From contig NC_089393.1 in the NCBI RefSeq assembly GCF_003171515.1, positions 2,542,001 through 2,606,000 on the forward strand: DNA of 64,000 bases, read 5' to 3'. Below the pieces are notes generated by a model. It searched no databases. It was not told the DNA's origin and worked only from the letters and a program-made list of their open reading frames with translations. The position numbers were made by a program, and so were the translations under genes. Origin of the DNA: Pyrenophora tritici-repentis. Its lineage: Eukaryota > Ascomycota > Dothideomycetes > Pleosporales > Pleosporaceae. Positions 54,423 through 64,000 of this stretch are shown here, one piece after another. Position 1 is the first letter of the stretch. Every line of letters begins with the position of its first letter.

Positions 54423-55727
54423 TCAACGTTGCCAGACTTCCACCCGAACCCCGGTCAAGCTGCGCAATATGTCGTAGTCTAATGGAGGTTGTTTCACAGC
54501 CACCACGATTGCGTTGAACGATTCCAGAACATCTGGCTTCCAAAGACTGTCTTCCAACTTCTGGACTCCACGTATGGACTCCTGACTTACCAAGGGGTCG
54601 CAGAACATCAAGTCTACCTCGCCCGAGCCGCGCAGGAAGTTCAATAGCTGCAGGCCAGGCGAATGGGACAGATCTGACTGACCAGCTTTGAAGCCGAGAC
54701 CGACCACTAGCACCCTTGGTCGATGAGCAGCACCGTGCATCCTATGACTTTCGTCCAATATCAATGTGAGAAGCTGGCTGGCGATACGGGAAGGGCGCGT
54801 CATCATCCTTTCGTGGGCTTGTTGGAGGAGTGGTAGGTTGCAAGTCGACATCAAGTAAACCGGATTGACCGGGATACAATGGCCCCCGATGCCTAGTGAG
54901 GGGTACATGGGGAGGTATCCGAAGGGTTTACTCGCGGCCGTTTGAGCTACTTCGAAAGGGTCAATACCCAGCCCTTGGCAGGCGTCGGCCATCTCGTTGG
55001 CGTAAGCGATGGCTATTGTTCGTTGGCAGTTTTCGTATAGCTTCGACATCTCCGCTACCTCGGGCTTGCTGACCGGGACTACAGTATCGAACACGGTCTC
55101 ATAAAGTTGCGTGATGGCTCTCAGTGATCCTGGGACTATGTCGTCAAGCCCAGAAACAACTTTGGGTATCGAATTGGGCGGAGGGTCGACTCGTCCAGGA
55201 TCGATACGCTAATTGAATGTCAACATTGGTCGTTCTTTTGCTTTACTGGACACTCTCACCTCTGGCGACATCCCGGCCAAGACACCAAGTGATCTAGCCA
55301 ACGGCCCGAGAAACTCCCTCGTCATACCAACTGCCACTGTGCTTTCTACCACCACTATTGACCTGTCGGTCACGTAGCGATCGAGCATGCTTATCGCGCT
55401 GCGAACATATGAAGAGTCGACTTGGCCATTTAATGCCAGAGTAGTCGGAACACAGACGAGGAAATGCGACGCGTCGGTCAAGACCCTTTCATCGTTTGAG
55501 AACTTTACGTGGTCTAGTCGATGGTACTTCTTGCGCAATTCTTCTATCCGCGAGGCCGACACGTCGTAGCCAATGACCTTGAAGGCGGAAGAGAAGACTT
55601 CCATGAGGTGTTCTCCGACATAGCCCACCCCGATGATTGCAACAGTTGTGGATTTATCGGACTTGTTCAAATGACAATTGAGAGCCTCCGGTGAGCTTTG
55701 AGTCATTGTAGTTGTGTTAGAAACCAT
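54423..55727 (-). CDS. UDP-glucose/GDP-mannose dehydrogenase family enzyme (UDP-sugar 6-dehydrogenase)
   Basis: Two exons, complement(55260..55727) and complement(54423..55208), with a 51-nt intron, give 417 aa. The ATG at 55727 (MVSNTTTMTQ...) is preferred. An in-frame ATG at 55856 would add a hydrophobic leader, so a membrane-anchored form cannot be excluded. The NAD-binding GVGYVGEHLMEVF opens the N-domain at about residue 34. The middle helix holds KLYENCQRTIAIAYANEMAD. The active-site Cys lies in GIGGHCIPVNPVYL. The C-domain has VLVVGLGFKAGQSDLSHSPG and ends in VEVWQR. The enzyme oxidises a UDP-hexose (or UDP-HexNAc) to the uronic acid in two NAD-dependent steps. It is divergent from housekeeping fungal UDP-glucose dehydrogenases and nearer in style to bacterial ones, though only a phylogeny could show transfer. 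Confidence 0.88.
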
Positions 55728-56516
55728 GGTGAAATTGATGACGATGTATGAGCTAAGAAACACAGCGAATCTAAAGAAGTAGAGCGAATATGCTAGTTTC
55801 TGCATATTTAGGCATGCCCGTATATCAACCTCTTCTATGGTACAATTTGACTCCATATTGGTATCTTAAGCCTCGATGCCGATTCGTGCCAGGATTTAGC
55901 TTCGGTACAATTAAGGTACCGGTGAAGCGGACGAATCTCGGTTTTACCCCTGGATTGCTGCGACTGCGACGTTGATATTGAGCGCTTCTCGAACAACAGG
56001 AAACAGTTTAGCCCGAGCGCGAATGTGAGTTCTAGATCGAGTCATGTAGCGAGGAAAAGAGTAAAGAGTGACACGCCGCAGTCGCGACACGGTTTGGGGG
56101 ATGTTTTCTGCTGTTGCTGCCATTCTCTACCGTTTGCGAATACGGTGTCAGACTCATGAAAGGTAACATTTCTATTTTTAGGGGGTCGTATTGTGCTGTC
56201 AGATTCAACATACTCTCTAGCATCTCAGCGTCAGTGCGTTCGATATGCAAACTGAGGTTCGCTATAGCAGGTCCTCATATATGGTGAAACAACGGACCAT
56301 ATAGGTCTCCGCTTTTTCGGTCTTCTGCTCAGAAACTAATGCGACACTCCGTGGGTCCATATTTTCCATCGGTTGACTTTCTGCATGTATAGCTCTTGGC
56401 CTACACCGCTGTCACGCACCTGAAAAGTATGCAACATAACTAAGTAGATACTTCAAATCGTATATCTACCCACGCCAACATTCATCTTTCCAATCAATTA
56501 GCCAATAATCCTCAAC
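55728..56516. other. Divergent promoter between the dehydrogenase and chitin-synthase-like genes
   Basis: 789 bp shared by head-to-head genes, a layout suited to co-regulation. No clear operator motif was found by eye. Confidence 0.5.
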
Positions 56517-58336
56517 ATGGATATCATCGATACCGCAAGCTCGGGGGCTCATATCGCAGGCGAACTCAAAAACACCCCTGTGAACTTGCGGAAGAGGCCG
56601 CTCGGAATACCCTCTCGGACGCTGCGTAGCGCACTCGAACATTTACCCTCCGTCAATCTGCGTAGGCTGCGGATTGAGAAACATGTGGCGCTTTCTATCC
56701 TCATACCAGTAAAGTAAGTAGTAGAGGTCCCCTCTTCACTCATCCTGTGAGACCTCGTTCGCTAACTACCGACATACAGTCTGACCATGATATACATGTT
56801 CACGGACTACACTAAGTTCTTCTGGTATTTGTTTCCGATCCTTATTCTTCGCTCGTGGATGGATTTTGTCGAGATATCTCTCATCATCATCTTCTACATC
56901 TACCAATGGTTATACCCGCATACTCCAAAAATTCCACACAGATTAGAAAGCTTTGTCTACTTGTTTTGCTGCTACAATGAGACATATCCTGAGCTGATGA
57001 TCTCACTGGATTCGTTGGCTGAGCAGAAACAACTGGATGCCCATAAGAAAGCTATTATCGTAGTCTGCGATGGTCGGGTACGTGGCAAGGGCATGTCCAA
57101 GACAGCCGCAGCCCATCTGAAAGAAGACATCATTGAGCATCCCACAAGTACCCTTATGTCTGAGGCTTATACTGCATGGGACGGTAGTTCGATGGATGTC
57201 GAGATTGTGAGGGGTGAATTCAGAGGTCTCCCAGTCATCTGCCTCATCAAAAACGAGAATCGGGGAAAAAGAGATGGAATTATTCTAATCCGGTCGTTCC
57301 TGCACAAATTCAACCAGCGCGAATCAAAGCCCTCGTTGGCAATGCTCTCGCCCAAGCTCTTTGCCGAACTCACAGGCTTCGTCACGGGTGCATCCATCCG
57401 ATCAGTGGACTACGCCGTCGGCATAGACGCGGACACAAGGTTTGATCCCGAGTGCGTCTTCAACCTCATCCAGGCCATCAGAGAAAGCGACCGCGTCATG
57501 GGCGTAACTGGGTACATCCGACCAGACCCCAAAACCCTGGGACCATTCTCCATCTCTTACCTCTACCAAAACGCCGAGTACATGGTTGGCCAGCACCGTC
57601 GTCGGCTACGCCAAAGTCTCACCAGCGGGAGGGTAACTTGTCTACCCGGATGCTGTCAGATACTGCGGGTGGCGGAATGTACCATGGGCGATGACATCTT
57701 GGGGAAATTCGGCTACTACCCCAGAGACACCGACGGCCTGTTCCGAACAGTGCGGTCCATGATGAGCGAGGATAGAGATCACGTCTGTCTTGTTCTCGCG
57801 GAAAACGCTCACGTCCAGACGCGCGTATGTCTCTCTGCGTGGGCGTTTACAACTGCGCCCACCACCCCTTCGGTCTTCCTGAGTCAACGCCGCAGATGGA
57901 CGTTAGGACCACTTACAAGCGATAGTTTGCTTGTTAGTCGCAAGTCGACAGGCTGGGTTGAGAGAGTCGCAGCGATGTCTTCTTTGATACACTTGTTGGT
58001 GAATCCAGCACTTTTCCTTTCAAAGTTCTACCGTACGTTACCGCTACAGCTGCGTTTGACGATACTGCTCTGACATTTGGAACAGGACGTGTAGATCCGA
58101 CGACTAGGTATTATCTGTTCTTCTTCGAGAACTACCGCATGGTTTGGGACTTGTTGGTTATTGTCGTATCCATGGGGTCGCCTACCGAGGCCGTTCAGTT
58201 GTTCGTTGGGTCTATGATGTATGGCTATTTCGCCCCGTTGGTCAACTTCATCACTCATCTCTACACTTTATACAAGCTGGATGATTTTCGATGGGGCAAG
58301 ACGAGAGTGGTGGTTGCGCAAAAGGCGGAGACGTGA
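56517..58336 (+). CDS. Chitin-synthase-like family 2 glycosyltransferase
   Basis: Three exons, 56517..56713, 56780..58032 and 58086..58336 (66- and 53-nt introns), give 566 aa, short for a chitin synthase. It lacks the long N-terminal and myosin-like regions of the classical classes. Two membrane segments lie near 73-110 (FFWYLFPILI, ISLIIIFYIYQW). The GT2 core includes VYLFCCYNE, IVVCDGRV, GKRDG (about 228-232) and GIDADT (about 280-285). The processive motifs are MSEDR (about 394-398) and SQRRRW (about 434-439). Further membrane helices follow, and the C-terminus holds LDDFRWGKTR, the chitin-synthase signature DDFxWGxTR. It should polymerise a UDP-sugar and extrude the chain across the plasma membrane. 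GlcNAc is the default guess, but hyaluronan-like or other hexosamine polymers are possible. Confidence 0.88.
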
Positions 58337-58396
58337 TTCTGCTGCTATATACCGTAAAACATCTCTCATCTTCTTTAGGTCTGAGCCTGAGCCCTT

Positions 58397-59179
58397 TCAA
58401 AGCTCGACTACCTCTCCCTGGTCAAAGCCATTCGATTGCGCAAAGTAGTAACCACGCTGATTTGTGACGAGTCTGGTCCGGTGAGATTCGTGTTCAAAAT
58501 CACAGTTGAAATGCGTGTGTCCGAACGCCCACACCGTCACACGTTCCGAGGAGAAGCAAATATCCTGGGAGAGATCAGTCATGAAGCCAGATGAAATATT
58601 ACTGCTCTTGTGTTTGGGATCGATAGCACGAGCATCTTCGGTCGGAGAGTAGTGTGTCATGATAACGATCTTGCGGTCCGATTCGTCCATGAGCTTCTGA
58701 GTTTCAGCGTTGAGCCAACGAAGCTCGGATTCGTGCTTCTGCACGTGCTCCTCCACGGTCCAGTTCTCGATGTGGTAGAAATCATTGAGTCCAAAGTTGA
58801 CATAGTCTTTTTGAGCAGGTGTGATGTTGGAGAAGAGCGTGCAACCGAGAATAGATACCGTTGGCGAGAGATCGTACCGGGTTTGGTCAAGGAGGACGAA
58901 CTTGCCACTTGTTTGTTGTTCGGTTTCAGCTTGGAGCGTAAGGAGATATTGTTTGCTAGCCGCATAAGACGAGTGGTATGACTCATGGTTGCCGAGCACA
59001 TAGAAGATGATTTTGAATCTAGCCAGGTGTTTTTGAAGAAATTCGATCAAACCGACGTCTTTGGTATAGCCGATGTCCCCGAGCAGCGCAAGGTACTCTG
59101 CTGTTGGAGTAATCTCAAAGACATCGTACGCCGCTGGAGCTTCCAGATGAAGGTCAGACAGGATTTTTATTTTTACCAT
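58397..59179 (-). CDS. Calcineurin-like metallophosphoesterase
   Basis: 260 aa from the ATG at 59179 (MVKIKILSDLHLE...); the frame runs 36 nt upstream but begins with GTG. All metal-site motifs are present in order: DLHLE (about 9-13), GDIG (about 34-37), GNHE (about 64-67), the His of MTHYSP (about 175-180) and GHTHFN (about 221-226). It is a small single-domain member of the metallophosphoesterase superfamily, with no signal peptide. Its substrate is unknown; small cyclic nucleotides, nucleotides or phosphoproteins are possible. It converges on the chitin-synthase-like gene with only 60 bp between the stop codons, which need not imply a shared function. Confidence 0.88.
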   Translation of the reverse strand: MVKIKILSDLHLEAPAAYDVFEITPTAEYLALLGDIGYTKDVGLIEFLQKHLARFKIIFYVLGNHESYHSSYAASKQYLLTLQAETEQQTSGKFVLLDQTRYDLSPTVSILGCTLFSNITPAQKDYVNFGLNDFYHIENWTVEEHVQKHESELRWLNAETQKLMDESDRKIVIMTHYSPTEDARAIDPKHKSSNISSGFMTDLSQDICFSSERVTVWAFGHTHFNCDFEHESHRTRLVTNQRGYYFAQSNGFDQGEVVEL

Positions 59180-59767
59180 GCCTGTGGTGGTTGATTGATT
59201 GAGGTGAGGATGCACAAGGTTACTTGAGCTGAAGGTTGTGACGGGGCGCTGCGCGAGGTGTAATTCCTGCTAAGCCTTATTTAGTTAGCGCTATTTGCGC
59301 AGCCAGCGCTTAATTGCCAGCCCGTTCTTTCAACAAAAGCATCAAAACACGTCCACCTGTAATGTTTTGAACAACCCAGACTGCGTCGCTGCTTATTGAA
59401 CAGCTACTTTCAATACTTGAACAATGGCTGAAGGCTTTGTAAAGGGGCAAGGCGATTCTGAGTGGCTACATCTAGACGATAGGCCCGTTGCATTAGCACA
59501 AGTTCGGGCTTACAACGTAGATAGCTTGATAGCTTGTATTTTGTTAAATCCAATCTTTCTCCACACTCTTGATCGATCCCTCACACTATACATGTTGAAA
59601 AGATTATTGAACTTAATAGTAGCAATAAGTATAAGGAAGGCAGAGTTCTGCTAAGAGAGCGTTGAGACAGCCCTGTCTATATTTCGGTAGTACTTCGGTA
59701 GTAATCAAGACACCCCTGTCGGCAAGAACTTTTGAAAGCCACCTCCGTACACACATCATATCCCCCG

Positions 59768-59956
59768 ATGCTGCCCAATGTACCGCCTCGATCCTACTTC
59801 GGTCCGACTCGCACCGAGCTCAGGTATACGTTCGTAGCACCCACGTTCATAGACAAGAAGAATACCAATACACGAGATTATCTTAGTTACCGTTATTCAC
59901 CGTACGATCGTACAGAAGCCTACCAACAAGTTCAGATGGCGGATTTAGAACACTAA
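59768..59956 (+). CDS. Small ORF or gene fragment, 62 aa
   Basis: The ATG at 59768 opens 62 codons (MLPNVPPRSYFGPTRTELRY..., ending MADLEH) with a protein-like residue mix and many Tyr and Arg. The frame is open further upstream without an ATG. It may be the remnant of a larger gene. No family recognised. Confidence 0.22.
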   Translation: MLPNVPPRSYFGPTRTELRYTFVAPTFIDKKNTNTRDYLSYRYSPYDRTEAYQQVQMADLEH

Positions 59957-60282
59957 AACACCAAATCGACGCGCTCACGATCTAATAAACTGTCTAAACT
60001 CAGCCCAACAAAACACCAAATACTTGCAAATATTTGCTAATATTACGATCTTTATGCTTGTTTGTTCGGTAAAAAAAGCTACCCGTGTTTAATTCATGTT
60101 TGTTTGTTGCGGAGTGTGCTACCTGCATGACGGAAAGCGTTAGTCGCTACCAGGTTCTAAAGTTGGTGCTCTCGATTCGAGCGCATTGTTTCGTGGGAGG
60201 AAAGACAAGGCTAGGCTTGTAGAAGACCGTATCAGTTCTAGGTGGGTTGGGAAGCTCAACTTAGTCTGCGAGTTCCGCCTGC

Positions 60283-60597
60283 TCATGTGTCAATTCCCAA
60301 TGTTAGCCAAGCATCGAGCCCAGAATCATGAAACGCACTCATAGGATCGGATGTTTGACAACAATGCGATAACATTCGTTCCCACCGATCGATATGATTC
60401 ATACTAGCGCTGACAGTGGCTGCAACCGCTACGCTGATCAAGGCGTCTAGCACGAAGAGCTCGGCTCTCACTGCGTCAATGTGCAGCTTACAGGACGAAG
60501 TAGAAACTGGTGTATTCGCTTCTCGAGAGGGGTACGAACAGCTAAAAGTGGTGCAAGTCATCAAGCTTGCGACGACGTCTCGAAAGAAGCTAGTCAT
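60283..60597 (-). CDS. Possible small protein, 104 aa
   Basis: An ATG at 60597 starts 104 codons, with a hydrophobic helix near 46-65 (AELFVLDALISVAVAATVSA) and several Cys. It lies directly downstream of an AT-rich gap and is unrelated in frame to the GTPase gene. It could be a lineage-specific small protein or chance. Confidence 0.3.
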   Translation of the reverse strand: MTSFFRDVVASLMTCTTFSCSYPSREANTPVSTSSCKLHIDAVRAELFVLDALISVAVAATVSASMNHIDRWERMLSHCCQTSDPMSAFHDSGLDAWLTLGIDT

Positions 60598-60829
60598 ATT
60601 GTGACGGTTATGAGGAGAAGCAGATCACGTGTGCCACGTGGTGGCGATACGTCATGTAAACAGACCCTTCTGCTGCCTTCTTAAAGGTCAGCATGAGAAA
60701 CAGAACACGACACAAAAAAATATAGTCTGATTACTGCCTCGCGCGGTTACACCTTTAAATTATTGCATTCACTGCAACAAATATACATAGGGATACAGGA
60801 AGTAGAGGGACTAAGTATAAGACTGGCCT

Positions 60830-63800
60830 TTACATCCCTAGAACATGAACAGCGCTACGAGCTCCATCTACCTTTTCCTTTACTAACTTCAACTCGGCTT
60901 CCACTCGGCTTCTAAAGTCTGGGTCTCGTTCGCTTTCCAATACTGTGTTTCCATCCTTGAGTATCTGTAGGTCTGCTTCTATAAGCTGAACCTGCTGTCT
61001 TATACTTTCATTGACCTTCTTTTGCAAGGAACAAGCGATGTCTCTAAAATCTGCCTTGCAAGCTCTCCTTTGATCGTTGAACATGTGCACAGAGCCAAAT
61101 GCTCCTGTCATTAGAGTTTTGCGACGGCGGTCGCTGCCAGAGCCTGTAAATCTTCAATAACTGCAAAACTTGGAAATGAAGACCGGAGTATACGAGCTTA
61201 CCATATTCCATGTTTGCTGCGTGATATGTATCTTGCATGTACCTGCCTATGAAGGCTGTTTGGACGGGGGCCAATGCATCTGTTTTGAGTTCGAGAAGCT
61301 TATCGTGAAACTCTTCGATCGCATCTTCAGTACCGTAGAGTGCGAGGTCTTTGCGATGGTTCAGTGTCTCGAACAACGTTTGTACTACTGGTCGAGGAAT
61401 ATTCGCAACATTCGAGTCAGCCTCGTCTTGAGACGAAACAATGCCCAGGACATTTTCAAAGGCATCTGCAATTGCGCCAAGCAGGTCCTGCACACGCACT
61501 TCCAGGTCCAACGCGAGATTAGTCCAGACATTCACCATATCAGTCTTCATGTGGTGTATTGCCTCTTCATTCCAACAACGGTAACCTATAGCACCGGTGG
61601 AGTAGTCTCCATAGTTGGAGCAGAAAGCTTTGTACGACGAATGATACCACTGTTAACTGATTAGCCAGCTTCTCGTATCCCGCTATTACGCACATACTCC
61701 ATGCCAACTCATGCTTGCTTCTCTAGCACTGGTAGTCCATTGTGTACCATACTGTCCTTCTCGACGATCAGCATGTAAAAGAACACTGTAGGGATTATAC
61801 ACACGCATGCATTTGTCAACCTGGTTACCGAATTCTGCTTCCACATCTCGAGAAATATGATAGATTCGAGACTTTGAAGACATGATCTACCAGTTCAAAT
61901 CAGCAAGGACATTCCTGAGAGGCTCAAATCCGTATCAGGTGCGAATTGAAAGCTTATCTCAGTTCTAATCAAGAATGTATGTGTACAGGAAAGTGCACTA
62001 CTCACCTCATCTAACGCATTTTTGATCACGTGAACTGTACCTAGTATCTGTTTTTTTTTCTCCGCGCTTACACTGCTGGATCCAGCCTCAACCCAAAGCT
62101 TCACGGACCCAAGAAATGCAGGTACTTTAACCTTGATGACTTCTACGCTGACACGAAGCCGACTGTCCGCGACAATTCCAATGCAGTACTTTCGAAGCCC
62201 TATGATACCGCTCTCGACGAGATAAGGAATCGACGCCAAGGTGGGCTTCTCACGATGGTCCCAGTAAGTTGTGTTGCTGACACAGAATGTTCTGAGTGTG
62301 GTAGCAATTGGATGCTCTCGATATTGCTCCAGTAGTCCATCAGAAACTTTGGCATTCCGTAATCCGATGACCAGAGTGCGAAGCTCGAATTCATTATTTT
62401 CCTTGGACCTTTGCGCTTTGCGGTACTCACGCTCCAGTTGTCTGAGGTCATGTTCCTCTTCCCGAGTAAGGTTCGTCTGGTCTCGCTCGAAATTATCGAT
62501 ATCTTCCCTTTTGGAATCTACCTCAAGCCCATAATCGTGGATCTTTTTCTGAAGTTCCTCAATTCTTGCTCTTTCTCCTATCCAGTCGTGCTTAGCTTCC
62601 CGCATCTGGACATCTTCAGACCTCGTGCAAACCACGTCGATTTTCGATAGGTTCGCGCGACGTGCCAGTTCGAAGATCTCTTTGATGCTCTCATCTGTCA
62701 TGGCTCGATCGATCCGAGTGACGGCAAAGATTTGATGGCATTGGCGAACGTACCGCTCTGTGATGGCTTTGCGAGCAGAATTCTGATCACGGAGTCCTGG
62801 AAGATCCGCTATGATGAGTCCTTTACTCAAGATATAAGCGTTCAGGTACACACAAATCTTTCGGATGAATGGCCATCGTGTCTGTGATACACTATTGTTC
62901 GATGGGTCAATCGAATCTGATGTTAGTTCTCTGAGCCGTGCAGAGCATCGCTCAATTGTGCCGAATGATTGCTGGCCTTGCAATCGAGGCAGCAGCGCTG
63001 ACGCCCAGTCGACCATCAAGCCTACAGCACGATCAAATTCCATAGAAGAAAGTGCATTGGGGTTCTCGTGTAGCTTTTCCCTGAAGATTGCTTGGAAGGT
63101 TTGCGTCGCGAGATCGGCTTTCCTTCTTAGCGCCTTTCCCCCACTCTCGCCTTCTTCATCTCCGCCGTTGCTCTTTGGAGCCTTGAGAAGCGATTGGTAG
63201 TCTCGGTGTGCTCTTAGTAGTTCTTCGAATTGTCTCCTCAACTCGTGTAAGGTGAAATAGTCAACGTGGATAGTAAAATCGTCCCTTTCGTGAAACATGT
63301 ATTCTGTAACAGCAGACGTGCAAGCGGTACCATTATTGCTCTATTCACGAAGGTTAGTTATGTGGTTTTAGCGAGTCCGAAGTAATCACTTACCGCTCTA
63401 GCCAGATCCACCTTGTCGAGCAATGAATTGATGAGGCTACTCTTACCCACACCAGAATCTCCGATCAAGCCAACGATCCGGGATGACGGTAATTGTAGGG
63501 CTGCCAGGTCTAATGCTTGTTGGTGAAGGCCCTGGATGGTAGATCCATTTTCGAGATGTAATTTCGAGCTGGACAAGACTTGGGCCATTCTCAAGACCTG
63601 AGTTCTGACATCAGAAAGATGTTGTTCGACTTGGGTCAAGTGGGCAGGGGGCTCTTCGTCTTCGACTCGATGAATTCTCCGGGTAATACCAGATCCAGAG
63701 CGACGAGGACGGGCCGGAGAAGGAGAGAGAGTTTCGCATGACCGTGACGTCACTGGTATAGAAGCCGTGTCATGGGACCCTGTCTGAAGATTCTCGAATT

Positions 63801-63999
63801 CTGCAACCAGGCTATCATTTCTGGACCCACGGTCAATTCCAGGAGTCAATGGAGTGACGTGAATCGAGGGCGTCGAGATTGTCCGCTGCAAGGGCGTTTC
63901 TGACATATTTAGCGATGTTAGTCTCAGGTCACGGACAGCATCAAGCTGCTCTTGAACGTAGTCTTGATCATGAATCTGCTGAGTAACTCTTTCGTGCAT
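60830..63999 (-). CDS. Second SLIP-GC-like dynamin-type large GTPase (reaches right edge)
   Basis: Five exons, complement(63394..63999), (62006..63340), (61698..61886), (61202..61649) and (60830..61143), give at least 963 aa. The ATG at 63999 is at the window edge, so the true start may lie outside. Residues 1-130 are disordered. The P-loop GLIGDSGVGKSSLI lies at about 177-190, interrupted only two lines later by intron 1. A switch Thr lies in GTACTSAVTE and DLPGLRDQN at about 381-389. The G4-like VVCTRSED is in the region equivalent to SKTDD. A coiled coil (LQKKIHDYGLEVDSKREDID, EHDLRQLEREYRKAQRS) follows. The C-terminus has GSGSDRRRKTLMTGAFGSVH, assembled across intron 4, and a helical end. 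It shares gene order, intron style and motifs with the GTPase at 28086 but lacks a visible ubiquitin-like start. Function unknown. Confidence 0.85.
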
Positions 64000-64000
64000 G

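Larger units (their letters stand above)
59180..60829. other. Intergenic with small unsupported ORFs
   Basis: 1.65 kb between the metallophosphoesterase start and the GTPase stop codon. It is AT-rich in the middle (around 59980-60110). Two small ORFs are listed separately. No MITE of the local family was found. Confidence 0.45.

Noticed and set aside
59424..59654. 76-codon plus-strand ORF
   Set aside because: It has an ATG, but its second half is a low-complexity Leu/Ile run from AT-rich DNA and nothing continues it.

Overview
The window is nuclear DNA of a filamentous ascomycete (Pezizomycotina). The gene style and repertoire fit Dothideomycetes, probably Pleosporales; this is inferred from content, not from a search. 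Evidence: mostly 46-60 nt GT..AG introns, a Zn2Cys6 regulator, an ERG24 sterol reductase, a DUF3328/UstYa protein, SLIP-GC-type GTPases and fungal-type CCCH and GPI proteins. There is no operon structure and I saw no tRNA, rRNA or CRISPR. About 26 protein genes are supported. Exon joins were worked out by hand from splice signals and reading frame. Starts were set at ATG codons.

Layout. 0-7.4 kb: a gene cut at the left edge, a small hypothetical protein, a mitochondrial-type SDR, gamma-tubulin complex GCP2 and a block of degenerate MITE copies. 7.4-15.5 kb: an orphan protein, a diverged direct repeat, a 1084-aa Zn2Cys6 factor and a long gene-poor stretch. 15.5-18.4 kb: a divergent pair made of a secreted Tyr/Asp/Met-rich protein with Kex2-type sites and a UstYa-family oxidase. 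This looks like a minimal fungal dikaritin-type RiPP locus. 18.5-27.5 kb: Sen15, a GPI-type surface protein, a DUF2985-like membrane protein, a glycine-zipper protein, ERG24 and an Mrl1-like sorting receptor whose first intron is swollen by a MITE. 28-35.7 kb: a SLIP-GC-like GTPase with a SUMO/ubiquitin-like N-terminus, a HExxH metallopeptidase-like gene broken by a 28-bp tandem duplication, and a RING protein. 36-47 kb: two more MITE copies, two low-complexity nuclear/cytoplasmic-type proteins and a long empty block. 46.9-52.4 kb: ribosomal protein eS7 (with a GC..AG intron), a GST and a nine-exon CCCH protein. 52.9-58.4 kb: polysaccharide deacetylase, UDP-sugar dehydrogenase and chitin-synthase-like GT2, a compact candidate extracellular polysaccharide cluster. 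58.4-64 kb: a metallophosphoesterase and a second SLIP-GC-like GTPase that reaches the right edge.

How genes may work together (inference). The 15.5-18.4 kb pair could make a modified, Kex2-released peptide. The 52.9-58.4 kb trio could make, extrude and trim a polymer of hexosamine and uronic acid. The two GTPases are likely paralogues kept apart by about 28 kb. The remaining genes are housekeeping (GCP2, Sen15, ERG24, Mrl1, eS7) or orphan.
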